64,000 nt of DNA from assembly GCA_028583605.1 (NCBI GenBank), contig CM053325.1:42831435-42895434 (forward strand), written 5' to 3'. Position 1 is the stretch's first letter, and each line of letters opens with the position of its first letter. The notes under the pieces were generated by a model. The model saw only the letters and a list, made by a program, of their open reading frames with translations, was not told the origin of the DNA and did no database searches. The stretch comes from Dastarcus helophoroides (Eukaryota > Arthropoda > Insecta > Coleoptera > Bothrideridae). Shown piece by piece: positions 36,001 through 47,041 of the stretch. The position numbers were made by a program, and so were the translations under genes.

Positions 36001-37216
36001 CTTTGTCTACGAATGAAAACTTGATCAATCGACGTTTTACATTGGTATGTAAAAACAATATTTAACTGAGGCAGAGAGAAGGAATAAAAAAACAATAATA
36101 TAATTAAATAGCTAATGATATTTAGTAGATAGTGCATTAGTGACAGTTTCTACGATGGCCAATGAAACAGTCAACCGCAAATGACAAAATGACGCCGACG
36201 CCCAGAAAAGAAGCAAACATGGCAAAATAAGCTTTAACAGGAATCGGAAGCAAATAATTACTTTATCCTTTTTGTTCCCTTTAAACAAATCTGTTAAACC
36301 ATTTTTTTTAATTTAGTTATTGTTTTAATATATTGAATATTAAATTGAAAATCAAGCAAATCCAAATTAAAAAAATGAAGTTGATTTGTCAAAAATTAAT
36401 CTTAATTTATAAAACAAATACGAGCTCCAAGTTGAAATAAAAAAAACTAAACATTTCAGATTTAAACTGGTAAAATTTGTTATAAAATATCAAAATTTCA
36501 AAGTACACTCAAAGAACTTTCTCATAGTATTCAGTTTCAGAACAAAAAACCGAATATGTTAACAATAAATATCACATAAATATTAAAAATTTCACGTTGT
36601 CTGTACAAATTATTAAATATTTGATATGATCGGACCAGCAGTGCATTTAACCGTTGTTATGCTAACCATCTCTATTGGATTACTGACGCCTGCGAATATT
36701 TTGTCTAATTAGAATTTTTATACAAAGATCCTATCAGAAATCTCCTCAGAAGATGTGGTCATTCATAAGTGTAGACTGTCGAGACTGTAAATATTTATAA
36801 ACTTCTATAGCTTAAAAATATAAATAATTTGATAACATTTTAAATTAAAATCTGACATTTCGAAACCCTGGAATATTTTTCCATATTTTTCAAAATTGCG
36901 TGTAAGAACCATGTTTCAAATTTTACAGTTCAAAAATTTTAGAATCATTTTATAATTGATAAGAATAAACTTGAAATTGTTTCGAAATGGCTAAATTTTG
37001 AAAAACATTTTAATCGTCCATTATTAGTAAATAACCTTTAACGTTTTTTTCGAATTTTAAAATTTAAAAATCTATATTTTATAAACTTCAAGCCAAATCT
37101 TGGGTTTGAAAGTAAAAAATTCGAAATAAAATCTAATATTCATATTCTAAAGTTGTAGTTTTTGACATAAAGTCGATAATTCAGTAGTCTAACATCAAAA
37201 TTTGAGGAAGAGCCTT
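36001..37216. other. Unassigned A/T-rich DNA
   Basis: No recognisable frame, RNA gene or repeat end. 36050-36300 is less low-complexity (GACGCCGACGCCCAG) but matches nothing I know. Confidence 0.4.
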
Positions 37217-37218
37217 TA

Positions 37219-39367
37219 TACAGGGTCCACCATTAGTGCGTGGACATAGAATAGCTCCTAAAACTGAGAAGACATTAAAATGAAATTTTGCCCAATGGCT
37301 CACATCTATAGGGAGCACATTTTAAAGTTATTTTCATTTTATTGTACCAGTCATAGGCAGAGTGTTGATATAAACTTACTTTTTTTTTTTAATAGAACAC
37401 ACTGTATATTTTTACATATTTAAATAGCCCTATAAAATTGCGGCAAAATAATGTAACGCAATGTAAATAGATGAAATAGGATTTAGAATAGAATTGTAGA
37501 GTTTAGTAAATAAAAAAAGTTTCTAGAAGGTTCTGATAAGGGGAAAGCGGACGCGATAACGAAACAAACGGCAGATAAGCGTTCCAGAAATTTCGGCATT
37601 CGATAAGCCTTCTGGAAGACGCGGGCCGAAACTATAAAAAGGCGGTCAGCTTTCCCTCGAGTCAGTCAGTTAGAAGCAAGTGCAATAAGTTGGTTAGCAA
37701 GTAGTAAATAATTAGTGAGTTACTGTTCAGTTGAAGTGTGCCGAGTTAATTCAGTAATAAAGTGGGTATAATCTATCACGTGTATCAATTCGAACCGATA
37801 ACGCACGTAACAATAATTTAGAGTTTATGGGGGTTTTGACGGGTTTCCTAATAGAGGATCATAAATACGGAGATAGGACTCTGATGCAGTCATTTGTAAA
37901 CACTCAGTATGATGTAGTATTGACGAATTTGCAACAAAAACAATCACTGATAGTCTTTTAGTTTCCATAAACAATAAACATGTTGCCTTATGTTTTTTAC
38001 TTATACAGAGTGAACCAGGTTTGCAAATCCAAAAATTACTAAAAAATTTTAAATAGAATGCCCTATTTTTATTACCTAATATAAAAAGAATATAAAATTA
38101 GCTTTTCAACAATACTACATTATATGGGGTTACATTTGACAGTTTTCATGCAAATGAACTTTTCATTTAAAATTTTTTAGTAATTATTAGATTTGCAAAC
38201 CTGAATCACTCTGTATAATTAAAGAATATACGACAACATTCTTATGGTTTATGAAAACTTAAGACAATCAATGATTGCTTATGTCGCAAATTGGTTAATA
38301 CTACATCATACAGAGTGTTTACAAATGGCTGCATCGGAGTCCTGTTTTCGGATTTAGGAGCTTCTACTAGGAAAGCAACCCATCAAAATCCCCATAAACC
38401 CGATATTATTTTGCTGCATTTTTATAGGACTATTTAAATATGCAAAAATATACAGGAAGTTCTATTTAAAGAAACCAAGTTTATGTCAACACGCTGTATA
38501 TGATCAGTGCATTAAAATAAAAATAATTTTAAAATGTGCCTCCTATAGAGGTACGCTATTGGAAAAAATTTTATTTTAATATTTCTTCAGACTTTCAAAA
38601 GTTTTTATGTAAACAATCCTATAAAATTTATATTTTTAATTGTCAATTTTTCGGGCACCCAGTTAAATATCTGCTCAGCTTTTGTTCATAAGCTAATAAT
38701 ACCAACTATTTATTTAATTAGTAATAATTACAAATAATCCTAGTTGTGTTCACCAAAAACTTAAAAATTAAAAAAAAATTAATTTGAAAGTTAATTTGCA
38801 TGAAATCTATCAAACGAAACTTTACGAAGTTGGTATTATTAGAAAGGTTTTTATATCTTTTTCTCATATTGGGTAATAAAAATAGGCCATTCTGTTTAAA
38901 ATTTTTTAGTAATTCTTGGATTTGCAAACCTCCATCACTCTATATAACTAAAGAATATAAAACAACATTTTAATGATTTATGGAAACAAAAAACTATTAA
39001 TGACTGTTTATGTTGCAAATTGGGTAATATTACATCATACTGAGTGTTTACAAATGGCTGCATGGGAGTCCTATGTCCGGATTCATGATCCTCTATTAGG
39101 AAAAGGACCTATCAAAACCCTTATAAACTCTATGCTATTTTGCCGGATTTTCATAGGGCTATCCAAATATGTAAAAATATACAAGATGTTCTATTTAAAA
39201 AAAAAAGTCAGTTTATATCAACACTCTGTATATGATTGGTGCAATAAAATGAAAATAATTTTAAAATGTGCTCCCTATAGATGTACACCACTGGACAAAA
39301 TTTCATTCTGATATCTTCTCAGGCTTAGGAGCCATCTTCCTTCCACGCACTAATGGCGGACCCTGTA
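37219..39367. mobile_element. Long inverted-repeat DNA element, copy 2 (complete, split by LTR)
   Basis: Ends TACAGGGTCCACCATTAGTG and CACTAATGGCGGACCCTGTA are inverted. With TA taken as the duplication, the element is CAGGG...CCCTG. Excluding the 361-bp LTR at 37452 and its duplication, it is about 1.78 kb, the same as copy 1. Internal blocks repeat: CAGAGTGTTTACAAATGGCT occurs near 38311, similar text near 39043, and its complement near 37893. The element is therefore itself built of inverted and direct duplications. The 112-codon frame at 38973-39311 is not preserved in copy 1 and is not a gene. Confidence 0.8.
37452..37812 (+). mobile_element. Solo LTR, copy 4
   Basis: A 361-bp LTR from TGTAACGCAATG to AACGCACGTAACA with the exact 4-bp duplication ATAA (37448-37451 and 37813-37816). 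TATAAAAA is at 37633-37640 and AATAAA at 37756-37761. This gives a readable U3-R-U5 layout with promoter about 120 bp before the polyadenylation signal. It interrupts the long inverted-repeat element, so it is younger. It is nearly the complement of copy 2. Confidence 0.95.
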
Positions 39368-39760
39368 TAAATTAGGGGATTTTTTAAGTTTAAACATACA
39401 AATATCTATTTTTCCTGATACTTGAACAAAAACTCTAAATTTAGATATAACAAAACTCAGTGGGAATTTAAGGTTAAATATTCACTTTGTTTTATAAAGT
39501 TGACATTTTATTAAAACTTTTGAAACCTTTTGAACAAGTTGAAATTTCTTTATGATAACGAAGGCTTCCACGGCCAGAGTCATTACAGGATATACTTCTT
39601 CAGGGATTGGACCGTGTCAAAGAACTACTTAAAGTGTTCGACGTATCGCCCACCATCGTAGGGGGCTTTTTCAGGAACAAAGAAAGAAAAATAGATGAAA
39701 AGAGGAATATGAGGGAATATGCAAAAAAGAAAAAATAAAAAGGTCAATTTCAAAACATCA

Positions 39761-39950
39761 GAGCACGGTAACTCAGTATGTCCACCATACCAGAGGCGAA
39801 ACTCTTCTGAATTGAAAATTGGTACAAAGGATAAGAAAGTTTAAACAGAAGAGCACGGTAACTCAGTATGTCCACCATACAAGAGGCGAAACTCTTCTGA
39901 ATTGAAACTTGGTACAAAGAATAAGAAAGTTTAGACAGAAGAGCACACTG
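39761..39950 (+). repeat. 90-bp tandem array, left arm
   Basis: Units begin at 39761 and 39851, with a truncated third at 39941. The mirror array is at about 39970-40160. Copies differ by only a few bases. Confidence 0.85.
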
Positions 39951-40243
39951 AGAAGAGCATACTGAGTTACCATGCTCTTCTGTCTAAACTTTCTTATCCT
40001 TTGTACCAAGTTTCAATTCAGAAGAGTTTCGCCTCTGGTATGGTGGACATACTGATTTACCATGCTCTTCTGTCTAAATTTTCTTATCCTTTGTACCAAT
40101 TTTCAATTCAGAAGAGTTTCGCCTCTGGTATGGTGGACATACTGAGTTACCGTGCTCTGATGTTTTGAAATTGACCTTTTTATTTTTTCTTATTTGCATA
40201 TCCCCTCATATTCCTCTTTTCATCTATTTTTCTTTCTTTGTTC

Positions 40244-40274
40244 CTGAAGAAGCCCCCTACGATGGTGGGCGAAA
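40244..40274 (+). ncRNA. Hammerhead-like core motif (family 2)
   Basis: CTGAAGA, one base, a G/C-rich hairpin (GCCCCC paired to GGTGGGC with one mismatch), then GAAA followed by CGTCGAAC. The order is that of the hammerhead core (C-U-G-A-n-G-A, stem II, G-A-A-A). However, the extra base before the stem and an unclear stem III make catalytic activity doubtful. PLEs are known to carry hammerhead motifs in their terminal repeats. Confidence 0.45.
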
Positions 40275-40334
40275 CGTCGAACACTTTTAGTAGTTCTTTG
40301 ACACGGTCCAATCCCGGAAGAAGTATATCCTGTA

Positions 40335-41123
40335 TTGAAATTTGTTTTTAGTAAATTTTCTGTAGGTTTTTGAATTTTTTGGCTGTGGTTTAAAATTTTT
40401 CAGATAGAATTTAAGTTTTTTTATATTTTTATTAACATTTCAATTTTAAAACCAAAATTTCAATTTTCTTCTAAAAATCTCATCTTTCATTTCGAAAAAT
40501 ACCAATATAAATTTTATACAATATGACATCCTTCATTTTAAGTAAACTAAGTACTTTTTTATTTTGTAGTATAAAAATAGTTAAGTACGATACAAGCGTT
40601 AAATGTAACATTTTATTTTGTGAGTGGAAGGGGAGGGGGCAACCCCACGAATAATATAAAATCACTTTTAACAAGTGTATCGTACAATATTTTTTGTAAA
40701 TCTGTTCAATTAAAAAATGAAAGTGCTGTTTCTGGGGTTGAATTTCCGATCTGTCGATTGTGTGTCGGATTAGATATCTGACCATTATACAGAGTGAATT
40801 TTTTAAAAACCCCCTGTTCCATTTCAGATTTTTGAAGGGGCTGCTACCCCTGCTAAGGGGTTGCACCTGCAGGTTTTAACCTACACTAATTAAGTGTCCC
40901 CCTCACAACCAAAATTTACCGGTTTCGGCATTTTGCACATAACGTTTTTGTTTTCTAGATATTTAGGGTGGATCGTTTTCCAAAAATCACCCTGTCTCAT
41001 AGTCAGGTACTGGATAAAGGGTAACTATATGTGTAGGTATAACATTTGTAAGTTGTTTACTGTTTATTAGTAACTACAATGGAACCTGGCCTACAGTACT
41101 GTCAATTTGATGGCTAATAAATA
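40335..41123. repeat. Spacer with a probable MITE at 40786-40999
   Basis: TACAGAGTGAATTTTTTAAA at about 40787 is mirrored by CCAAAAATCACCCTGT ending near 40998. This gives a roughly 210-bp MITE with a GGGG-rich middle. The 128-codon minus frame (40480-40866) runs through it and is not called. Confidence 0.45.
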
Positions 41124-41125
41124 TA

Positions 41126-41515
41126 CAGTGTGTCCCACCGGGAATCACCGCGATCGATATCTGACAAAAAGGAAAAAAAAAGGAAAATTTAACAGCTTAG
41201 TAAAGTCCATGAGGACAACATAACCAATATATTTGCAAAGTTGTAATACTTCCGGTTATATCGGAAGTTGATACCAACTTCGTTATTTTAAATGACACAA
41301 TATCAAATAAAATCTAAAAAAGCAGAAATATATAAGACTCCTTATTTAAAATAACGAAGTTGGTGTAAACTTCCGGTTTAAGCGGAAGTATTACAATTTT
41401 GCGAATATTTTAGTTGTGTTGGCCTTGTCGATTTTGCTCAGTTGGTAAATTTTCAAAATTTTTAGATAAGTAGGTTGTCAGATATCGATCGCAGCGATTC
41501 CCGATGCGACTTACT
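41126..41515. mobile_element. 390-bp TA-flanked MITE (mariner-type ends)
   Basis: CAGTGTGTCCCACCGGGAAT on the left is mirrored by ATTCCCGATGCGACTTACTG on the right, with TA on both sides (41124-41125 and 41516-41517). GCGATCGATATCTGAC and its complement, then ACTTCCGGTTATATCGGAAG and AACTTCGTTATTTTAAAT, extend the inverted repeats to nearly the centre. Relatives: a half at 27190-27358 and an internal block at 45480-45545. Confidence 0.8.
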
Positions 41516-41686
41516 GTAGATTTTAAAGAAAATACTGGAAATTAAAGCAATTTTATTACTCCATTAGGTGATCAGGAAGAAGTAAATACATCAACTTCGA
41601 TTTGTTGCACCAGAAATCGCAACAATATGATGTTGCATATAAAAGACTTACTGAATGGTGAGAACTAAGGATCTAGCAGACTACTT

Positions 41687-41690
<4 letters not shown>

Positions 41691-41720
<30 letters not shown>
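41691..41720. repeat. (TA)n microsatellite, short
   Basis: About 15 TA units directly beside the left end of the inverted pair at 41720. Confidence 0.9.
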
Positions 41721-41725
<5 letters not shown>

Positions 41726-42053
41726 TTTTGTTTTAGGGTAAGTCGATCAGTAGAGGTACAGGTAAAGAACACTCTTTATCTATTTCCAAGCTTTCGAAGC
41801 TTTATTTTTGCTTCATCATCAGGGATTAGATTTGAGATTTGACCTTTGTAAAGTGGTATAAAAAAAAGTGGTGTTAAAAAAACCAAATGTAATATAATAT
41901 ATAGTAGGATGTATACCACTTCACAAAGGTCAAATCTCAAATCTAATCCCTGATGATGAAGCAAAAATAAAGCTTCGAAAGCTTGGAAATAGATAAAGAG
42001 TATTCTTTACCTGTATCTCTACTGATCGACTTACCCTAAAACAAAATTAATTA
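41720..42053. mobile_element. Head-to-head inverted pair with hammerhead-like cores (family 3)
   Basis: Arms 41720-41860 and 41912-42053 are near-perfect complements around a 51-bp spacer. The outer ends read TTAATTTTGTTTTAGGGTAA and its complement. Each arm carries CTGATGA, T, stem GAAGC with GCTTC, and GAAA: minus strand at 41792-41822, plus strand at 41950-41980. The core is the closest of all to the canonical CUGAUGA. Flanking TA microsatellites suggest insertion into TA repeats or slippage around the fold-back. Confidence 0.75.
41950..41980 (+). ncRNA. Hammerhead-like core motif (family 3)
   Basis: CTGATGA, one T, GAAGC, a nine-base A-rich loop, GCTTC, GAAA. The core bases match the hammerhead consensus. 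The base between core and stem II is not standard and stem III is not obvious, so this is a resemblance, not a proven ribozyme. Confidence 0.45.
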
Positions 42054-42077
42054 ACATACCCTACGATCATAAACAAA

Positions 42078-42080
<3 letters not shown>

Positions 42081-42168
<88 letters not shown>
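42081..42168. repeat. (TA)n microsatellite, 88 bp
   Basis: Forty-four uninterrupted TA units, likely highly variable between individuals and prone to assembly length error. Confidence 0.95.
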
Positions 42169-42169
<1 letters not shown>

Positions 42170-42211
42170 TTTTGGTTTACTTCGAAGAAAAATCTAACTT
42201 AGGCTAAGGAG

Positions 42212-42535
42212 CATATATATAATACTTCTATATGGCGTGTTGTGTATAATCGCCACTGCAAAATGCTTTGTCAAAAAGGTGAGATGAAAGTATATGTCGT
42301 ACTCTTTCGAGGACAAGCATTCATTCATTTGTAGCGGGAACAGATGACAAAATGGGCGGAAACACTAATAAATGAAAGACAACAATGACAACTGACGAGA
42401 AGAGGAATATTTGAAATAAACTTTGGGATTGGTTAATATATTCTGTCCTTGAAAAAGACAAACATATATATCCATTGCGCCTTTTTGACACACACAAAGG
42501 GACAAAACACGCCATATAGAAGTATTACATATATG
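42212..42535. mobile_element. TIR element CATATAT..., internally deleted copy
   Basis: 324 bp, reverse orientation relative to 20980-21581, sharing both ends and subterminal blocks (GTGAGATGAAAGTATATGTC, AAACTTTGGGATTGGTTAAT). About half the middle of the longer copy is missing. Confidence 0.75.
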
Positions 42536-42574
42536 CTAAAGACACACGAAGCGGTTTCCGCCGTGTGTCTTTAG
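42536..42574. repeat. 39-bp G/C-rich hairpin
   Basis: CTAAAGACACACG and CGTGTGTCTTTAG form a 13-bp perfect stem, with a second inner stem GCGG/CCGC. It abuts the TIR element exactly and stands out in A/T-rich DNA. Confidence 0.75.
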
Positions 42575-43463
42575 TCTTATGGAATTTTTCTGTGATAAAA
42601 ACTAGTTTTCAAATCAAAAACAACTATGGAGGATACAAGCAAGTATTGCAACAAGGGAACAAATTAAAATACATTTTTAAATGAAGCTTCAGATACCTAA
42701 TATGTATTGATAGGAATTGTATCAATTTTTGGATTATTTGGAGCATATCTGCAATTACCTGTCAGTAGAATTAACATAAGTAGCCGTTCAGATTGTAATA
42801 GTAATATTAATGTTTCTAAACAAACAATAATGATTACTGCTCGAATAATTTGTGGTAATGTTTCCAAATAATATATTCTTTATAATTTTATCAATACAGC
42901 CTTCGATTATTTTGCGAAGAAAGCATATTGCCATATATCATGCAGCATTTTACTTTTAACACTAATGTTAAAAATTTTTTTCGCTCTAGTGTTAAGTGTT
43001 TTTATAAAAGTCATTATAAAAGCGTCATTATAAAAGTCAATTTTTAGTGTACTCATCCATGAAATAAAAAGGTTATTTTTAATAAGAGATTTACAAAAAG
43101 AATTTTTTAAAAACCTTACAATCGAAAATAGACATGTGATTATTTATTTAGAGCGAGGTGATTGATATTTGAAACTGAAAATTGCATTTGCGGTCTTTTT
43201 ACCGATCAGCTTCCCTATTTATTAAAGGCAAGACATATAACTGCTTTTATTTGATTTAACTCAAAGGAGCTATTAAGGTTTGTTTTCATGTGACAATAAT
43301 ATCGCGATTTCGGTGCCATTATATTAAAAGTCGTGACATTTATATAAGTGCAAACTTTGAATTCACATTGTCACAACATAGAATTAAAATGAATTTGTCA
43401 CGACTTTTAACGTAATCGCGCTAAAGTCGCCGCATTATTGTTTTATTGTTAGATAAAAACGAT
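42575..43463. other. Unassigned A/T-rich DNA
   Basis: No recognisable gene or repeat end was seen. Confidence 0.45.
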
Positions 43464-43722
43464 TTTGGTGGAACTGACTGGTCCTGGGTTATTTTGCAAC
43501 ATTGATATTCAGATATTGGCCCCTGAAATCAAGAAATATTAAAAAAACACAGCAACACTTGCACCAACGCGTTTCGATAGCAAAGCTGTCATCTTCAGAG
43601 AAATACTATAATTGTCTGAAGATAATAGCTTGGCAATCGAAACGAGTTAAACCAATGTTTTTGTATTTTTTAATTTTTCTTGGTCTCAGTGTACAAGATT
43701 TGTACATCAATTTTTTACATTA
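43464..43722. mobile_element. PLE terminal repeats, inverted pair (copy D)
   Basis: Two family 1 termini joined head to head with only about 17 bp between their cores: minus core at 43572-43598, plus core at 43616-43642. The outer arms carry GGTGGAACTGACTGGTCCT on the left and the complement-like ACAAGATTTGTACATCAA on the right. No coding remnant lies between. This repeats the architecture of copy A and of the families at 39553 and 41720. Confidence 0.8.
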
Positions 43723-45361
43723 AAACAGGCCTCTAAATTCAAGAAAGGGAGGATTTGGGGTTATAATTTAAATTTTAAGAATTTTCTGTTTCGACGTTCT
43801 ACAAAAACCAAAAAGGGGCCAAAACTCGATTTTGGTTGATCTCTGTTTATTAGTTATTGGAATCTTTTGACCTCACAATGTTTTTTTTTTGATTGGCGTT
43901 ATCTAAATTCCAGGTTTTGTATGTTGTCATTGGATGAATGAAATTTGCATTTTGTTAACATTAGAGTTCATTAAAACGTCTCTGATCTATTACAATGAAA
44001 CGCATGTTTGGTACATTATCATGTGGGTATTAGAATCTAATGTGTTTGATAAGATAAAGCTTAATTTAGTTTAATTAGTAAAATAATACAGCAACAATTA
44101 ACGCGTTAACAATAATTGCTGAAATTGACACCGAATAACTGCCCAGAAGATCACCACCAAGCGAAATGAAATCATTTTAGTAGATTTTGTTTTATGTGAC
44201 TTCGAATGTAAACAAGTAAACGAAAACCAAAGAATTTAGACCACAAAAAGCTCATTTTATCACAAATCAACGAAAATGTCTATCTCGTGAAGATTTTTTC
44301 TTTCAGTGTCTGCTGGATGGCATCGTTACTTTTGTAAATTTTTAAATTAATTGGTATAAGAGAATAAATATTATTTTACTTGCTGCGGCCGTTATCAAGG
44401 CGCGTAACCCATAACAAAATAAGGCTTGACACGAGGTTGTTTTATTCTCAACATTTAATTTAAAGTATTAATACTTTTATTAATACTGCTCATTTAATGT
44501 TAAAAATATTTCAGAAAATAGACATAAAAAAAAAGTTCTTCAGAAGAAAAATGTTTTCATTCAAAGCGTTGCAAGAGTAAACGTCTTTTATCGTACATTT
44601 GTTCTTCTCTAAGATTCTTTTTTTTCTCCCATTCTTAATAATTTTAAAATTACATGCTAAAAATTACATCAGTTTTTTTTCAAATTTTTATTTTGTTTAT
44701 AGCTTTAACAATTGCTTATCTACGAGTTTAAAACTTTTTGTAAGTCATTCTTCATGCCATTAAAAATTCAATGAGCCCTTGCTCACAATTATTATTCGCT
44801 ATCGTAAGAATATACTGTTTTCAACTTATGGAATTCACTAAAAGTAAAGAGTGCAGCTATGCTTTGCGTCAAATAGATCTAAAAGATAAGTCATTATATG
44901 TTATTAATATTTAATTAAACTTGCAATATACTAAATGTCTAAGATTACTCGGATATGAAGTTACGTAAAACTGATATTTTTAGGCATAGCCAATTCAGTA
45001 TGGATAAATATTATATTATTAGACTAAAATGTTTGTCATGATCAGCGGTGTATGTTTCAAAAATAATTGAATGGAAGGGTAAATATTTTTCAGGGATCCT
45101 TTTTATTTTTCTCTGATTACGTGTCAAGGCTCATGAGATTACTTCTTTTAAAAGATCACTTCCTCCGGCGTTCAATCAATATAGCAAATAAATGTGTGGT
45201 GACGAAATTGGAATCAGGGAAATGTATGAAATGAGTGGTTCACTCCTACATAATGTTTTTTCTTACGAACTATAATTTACAGTGTTTCTTTTAATTCATT
45301 AAATTCTTGATTTGTCACGTTGAAATTTATTTTTTAGGCACACACGGTGTTTCAAAGGCAT
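43723..45361. other. Unassigned intergenic DNA
   Basis: No recognisable repeat end, frame or RNA gene. It is one of the longer stretches with normal complexity and could be unique intergenic sequence. Confidence 0.4.
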
Positions 45362-47041
45362 GTATGCCGGGTGTTTTTTTTAGTTGGGAGCTTACCTTTA
45401 TATGGACTATCACTTATTATAAAGGCAAACTGATTTTGTCGATGGGGCTAATCGGAGATAAACTACTTTTCCAAAATATTTTCAACTTCCTCCCATTTCC
45501 GGTTATACCGGAAGTAGACATCAACTTTCTTATTTTAAATAACAACCCCCAAATTTTATACTTTATTTGGATTTTATGTAGAAAAATAAGGTGAGTTTAT
45601 GTATAAATGTCTATTGCTATCTTTGATAGTTTTAAAGATATTTCAATTTTTCGAAAAAAATGACCGAAAAGAGGGTTATTTTGACTCTTTGTATCTTTTT
45701 TATTATCTGCAATAATATTATAAAATGTCATGGAATATTATGAATACTATAATAATGTAATCAGATTTTACATTTATTACACAGTGTGATAGAAATTTTA
45801 TGATCTTCATTGTTTTTGTTTTATTCAAAAAAACTCCTGTTTTTTTAAATGGGAACTATGTGTTTTTTAATCATTTTTGGATTCCTCACGTAAAAAAAAG
45901 AAAAAAGTAACATGACTAATTTTTTAAAATTTTGCACCGTTGCAGAGATATAATCCAAATTAAAATAGAAAATTATACCTTTTTTTTTCTCTAGTAGCAA
46001 CTTGGAAGTAGACGACAAAATTTTCAAAAAAAAAACATAACCGCAAGGCCTAAAGATTTTAGGCTAAATAACATTTAAAAGATAACCGTACAAGATGAAT
46101 AAGTTTTTGGCTAATTGTTAGAATACTTATTCAAAAATGTTTAAGGAGCCACGAAGTTTCGTAAAAATGGTTTGTTAAACACACTTCTCATTTTTGGAGA
46201 AATGAAAATCAACAACAAATGTTCGAGAAAATTCGTCCTTTAACTGTTATGCTGTTAGATTAGAACTTAGGATTTGTAAGCGTTAAATTTTATAATAAAA
46301 ATCGAAAAGGAAATTTTTTAGTGATTTTTTTTACGACTACTGCATGACAAGCATATTGCTAGGAACAATCGGATGTGCTTAAAAACGTTACTCAATTCGA
46401 AATCTTAAAATATGCCTTTAAATGTATTGAAAAAAAGATCGTCCTTGTTGCTGAATTTTTTTGTCAATTATTTTTTTTCCTATTACTTATTATGATTAAT
46501 TCTTTAAGCTTTTATTGCCTACAGCTAATTTCCTTGAACAAAAAAGAGATGTTTGATTCTTTTTATTTTAGGATTTATGCAAAATACCTCTGTAACGGCA
46601 CAAAATTTAAAAAAATAAGTAATACAACTTTTTTTTCTTTTTCTGTGAAGAATCCAAAAATGATTAAAAAACATATAATTCCTTAAAAAAAACAGAGCTT
46701 TTTGAATAAAACAAAAACAGCAAAGAATTTAAAATTTCCATGACCCTGTATGATAAATGTAAAATCTGATTACGTGATTATAGTCCTTATAATATTCCGT
46801 GACTTCAGCCCAAGTCTCATGTTTTTACTGCAAATAATAAAAACGATACAAAGAGTCAAATTAACCCTCTTTTCTGACATTTTTTTTCGAAAAATTGAAA
46901 TATCTTTAAAACTAACAAAAAAAAATGTCTATAAGATAGTTTAGCCCCGATACGCCCCAATCGAAAAAATCAGTTTGCCTTCATGATAAGTAGTACTCCA
47001 TATAAAGGTATCCTCCCAACTAAAAAAAAACACTCAGTATA
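45362..47041. mobile_element. 1.7-kb fold-back element
   Basis: The ends GTATGCCGGGTGTTTTTTTT and the complement of AAAAAAAAACACTCAGTATAC match. The inverted similarity extends through AAGGCAAACTGATTTTGTCG / AAAAAATCAGTTTGCCTTCA, GAGGGTTATTTTGACTCTTT / AAAGAGTCAAATTAACCCTC and TCATTTTTGGATTC / GAATCCAAAAATGA. That gives arms of roughly 500-640 bp around a 0.5-kb centre. The left arm alone holds a block of the 41126 MITE (45480-45545), a nested insertion. No transposase was seen; frames inside are low-complexity. Confidence 0.75.

Larger units (their letters stand above)
39553..40334. mobile_element. Penelope-like fold-back with 90-bp internal tandem repeats
   Basis: A near-perfect inverted repeat: the left arm 39584-39945 and right arm 39972-40334 read as complements, with a 26-bp loop. 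The left side alone adds GATAACGAAGGCTTCCACGG, shared with the third copy at 49406. Each arm has a unique outer part and an inner array of a 90-bp unit (GAGCACGGTAACTCAGTATG ... GGCGAAACTCTTCTGAATTG). The outer part holds a hammerhead-like core: intact on the right at 40244-40274 (CTGAAGA, A, stem GCCCCC/GGTGGGC, GAAA), mutated on the left. The core type and the adjacency of a third copy to a PLE reverse transcriptase suggest these are PLE-family terminal repeats joined head to head. Confidence 0.75.

Noticed and set aside
38973..39311. 112-codon frame and its relative at 3932-4195
   Set aside because: They lie in the two copies of the long inverted-repeat element, differ in length and ends, and have no motif or preserved start. 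The similarity comes from the repeat itself.
39761..40160. Regularly spaced near-identical repeats, superficially like a CRISPR array
   Set aside because: The units are contiguous 90-bp tandem repeats without variable spacers, mirrored across a palindrome, in eukaryotic DNA with no cas genes.
40480..40866. 128-codon minus-strand open frame
   Set aside because: It crosses a probable MITE and A/T-rich spacer, begins inside repeat sequence, and shows no domain. Chance frame.
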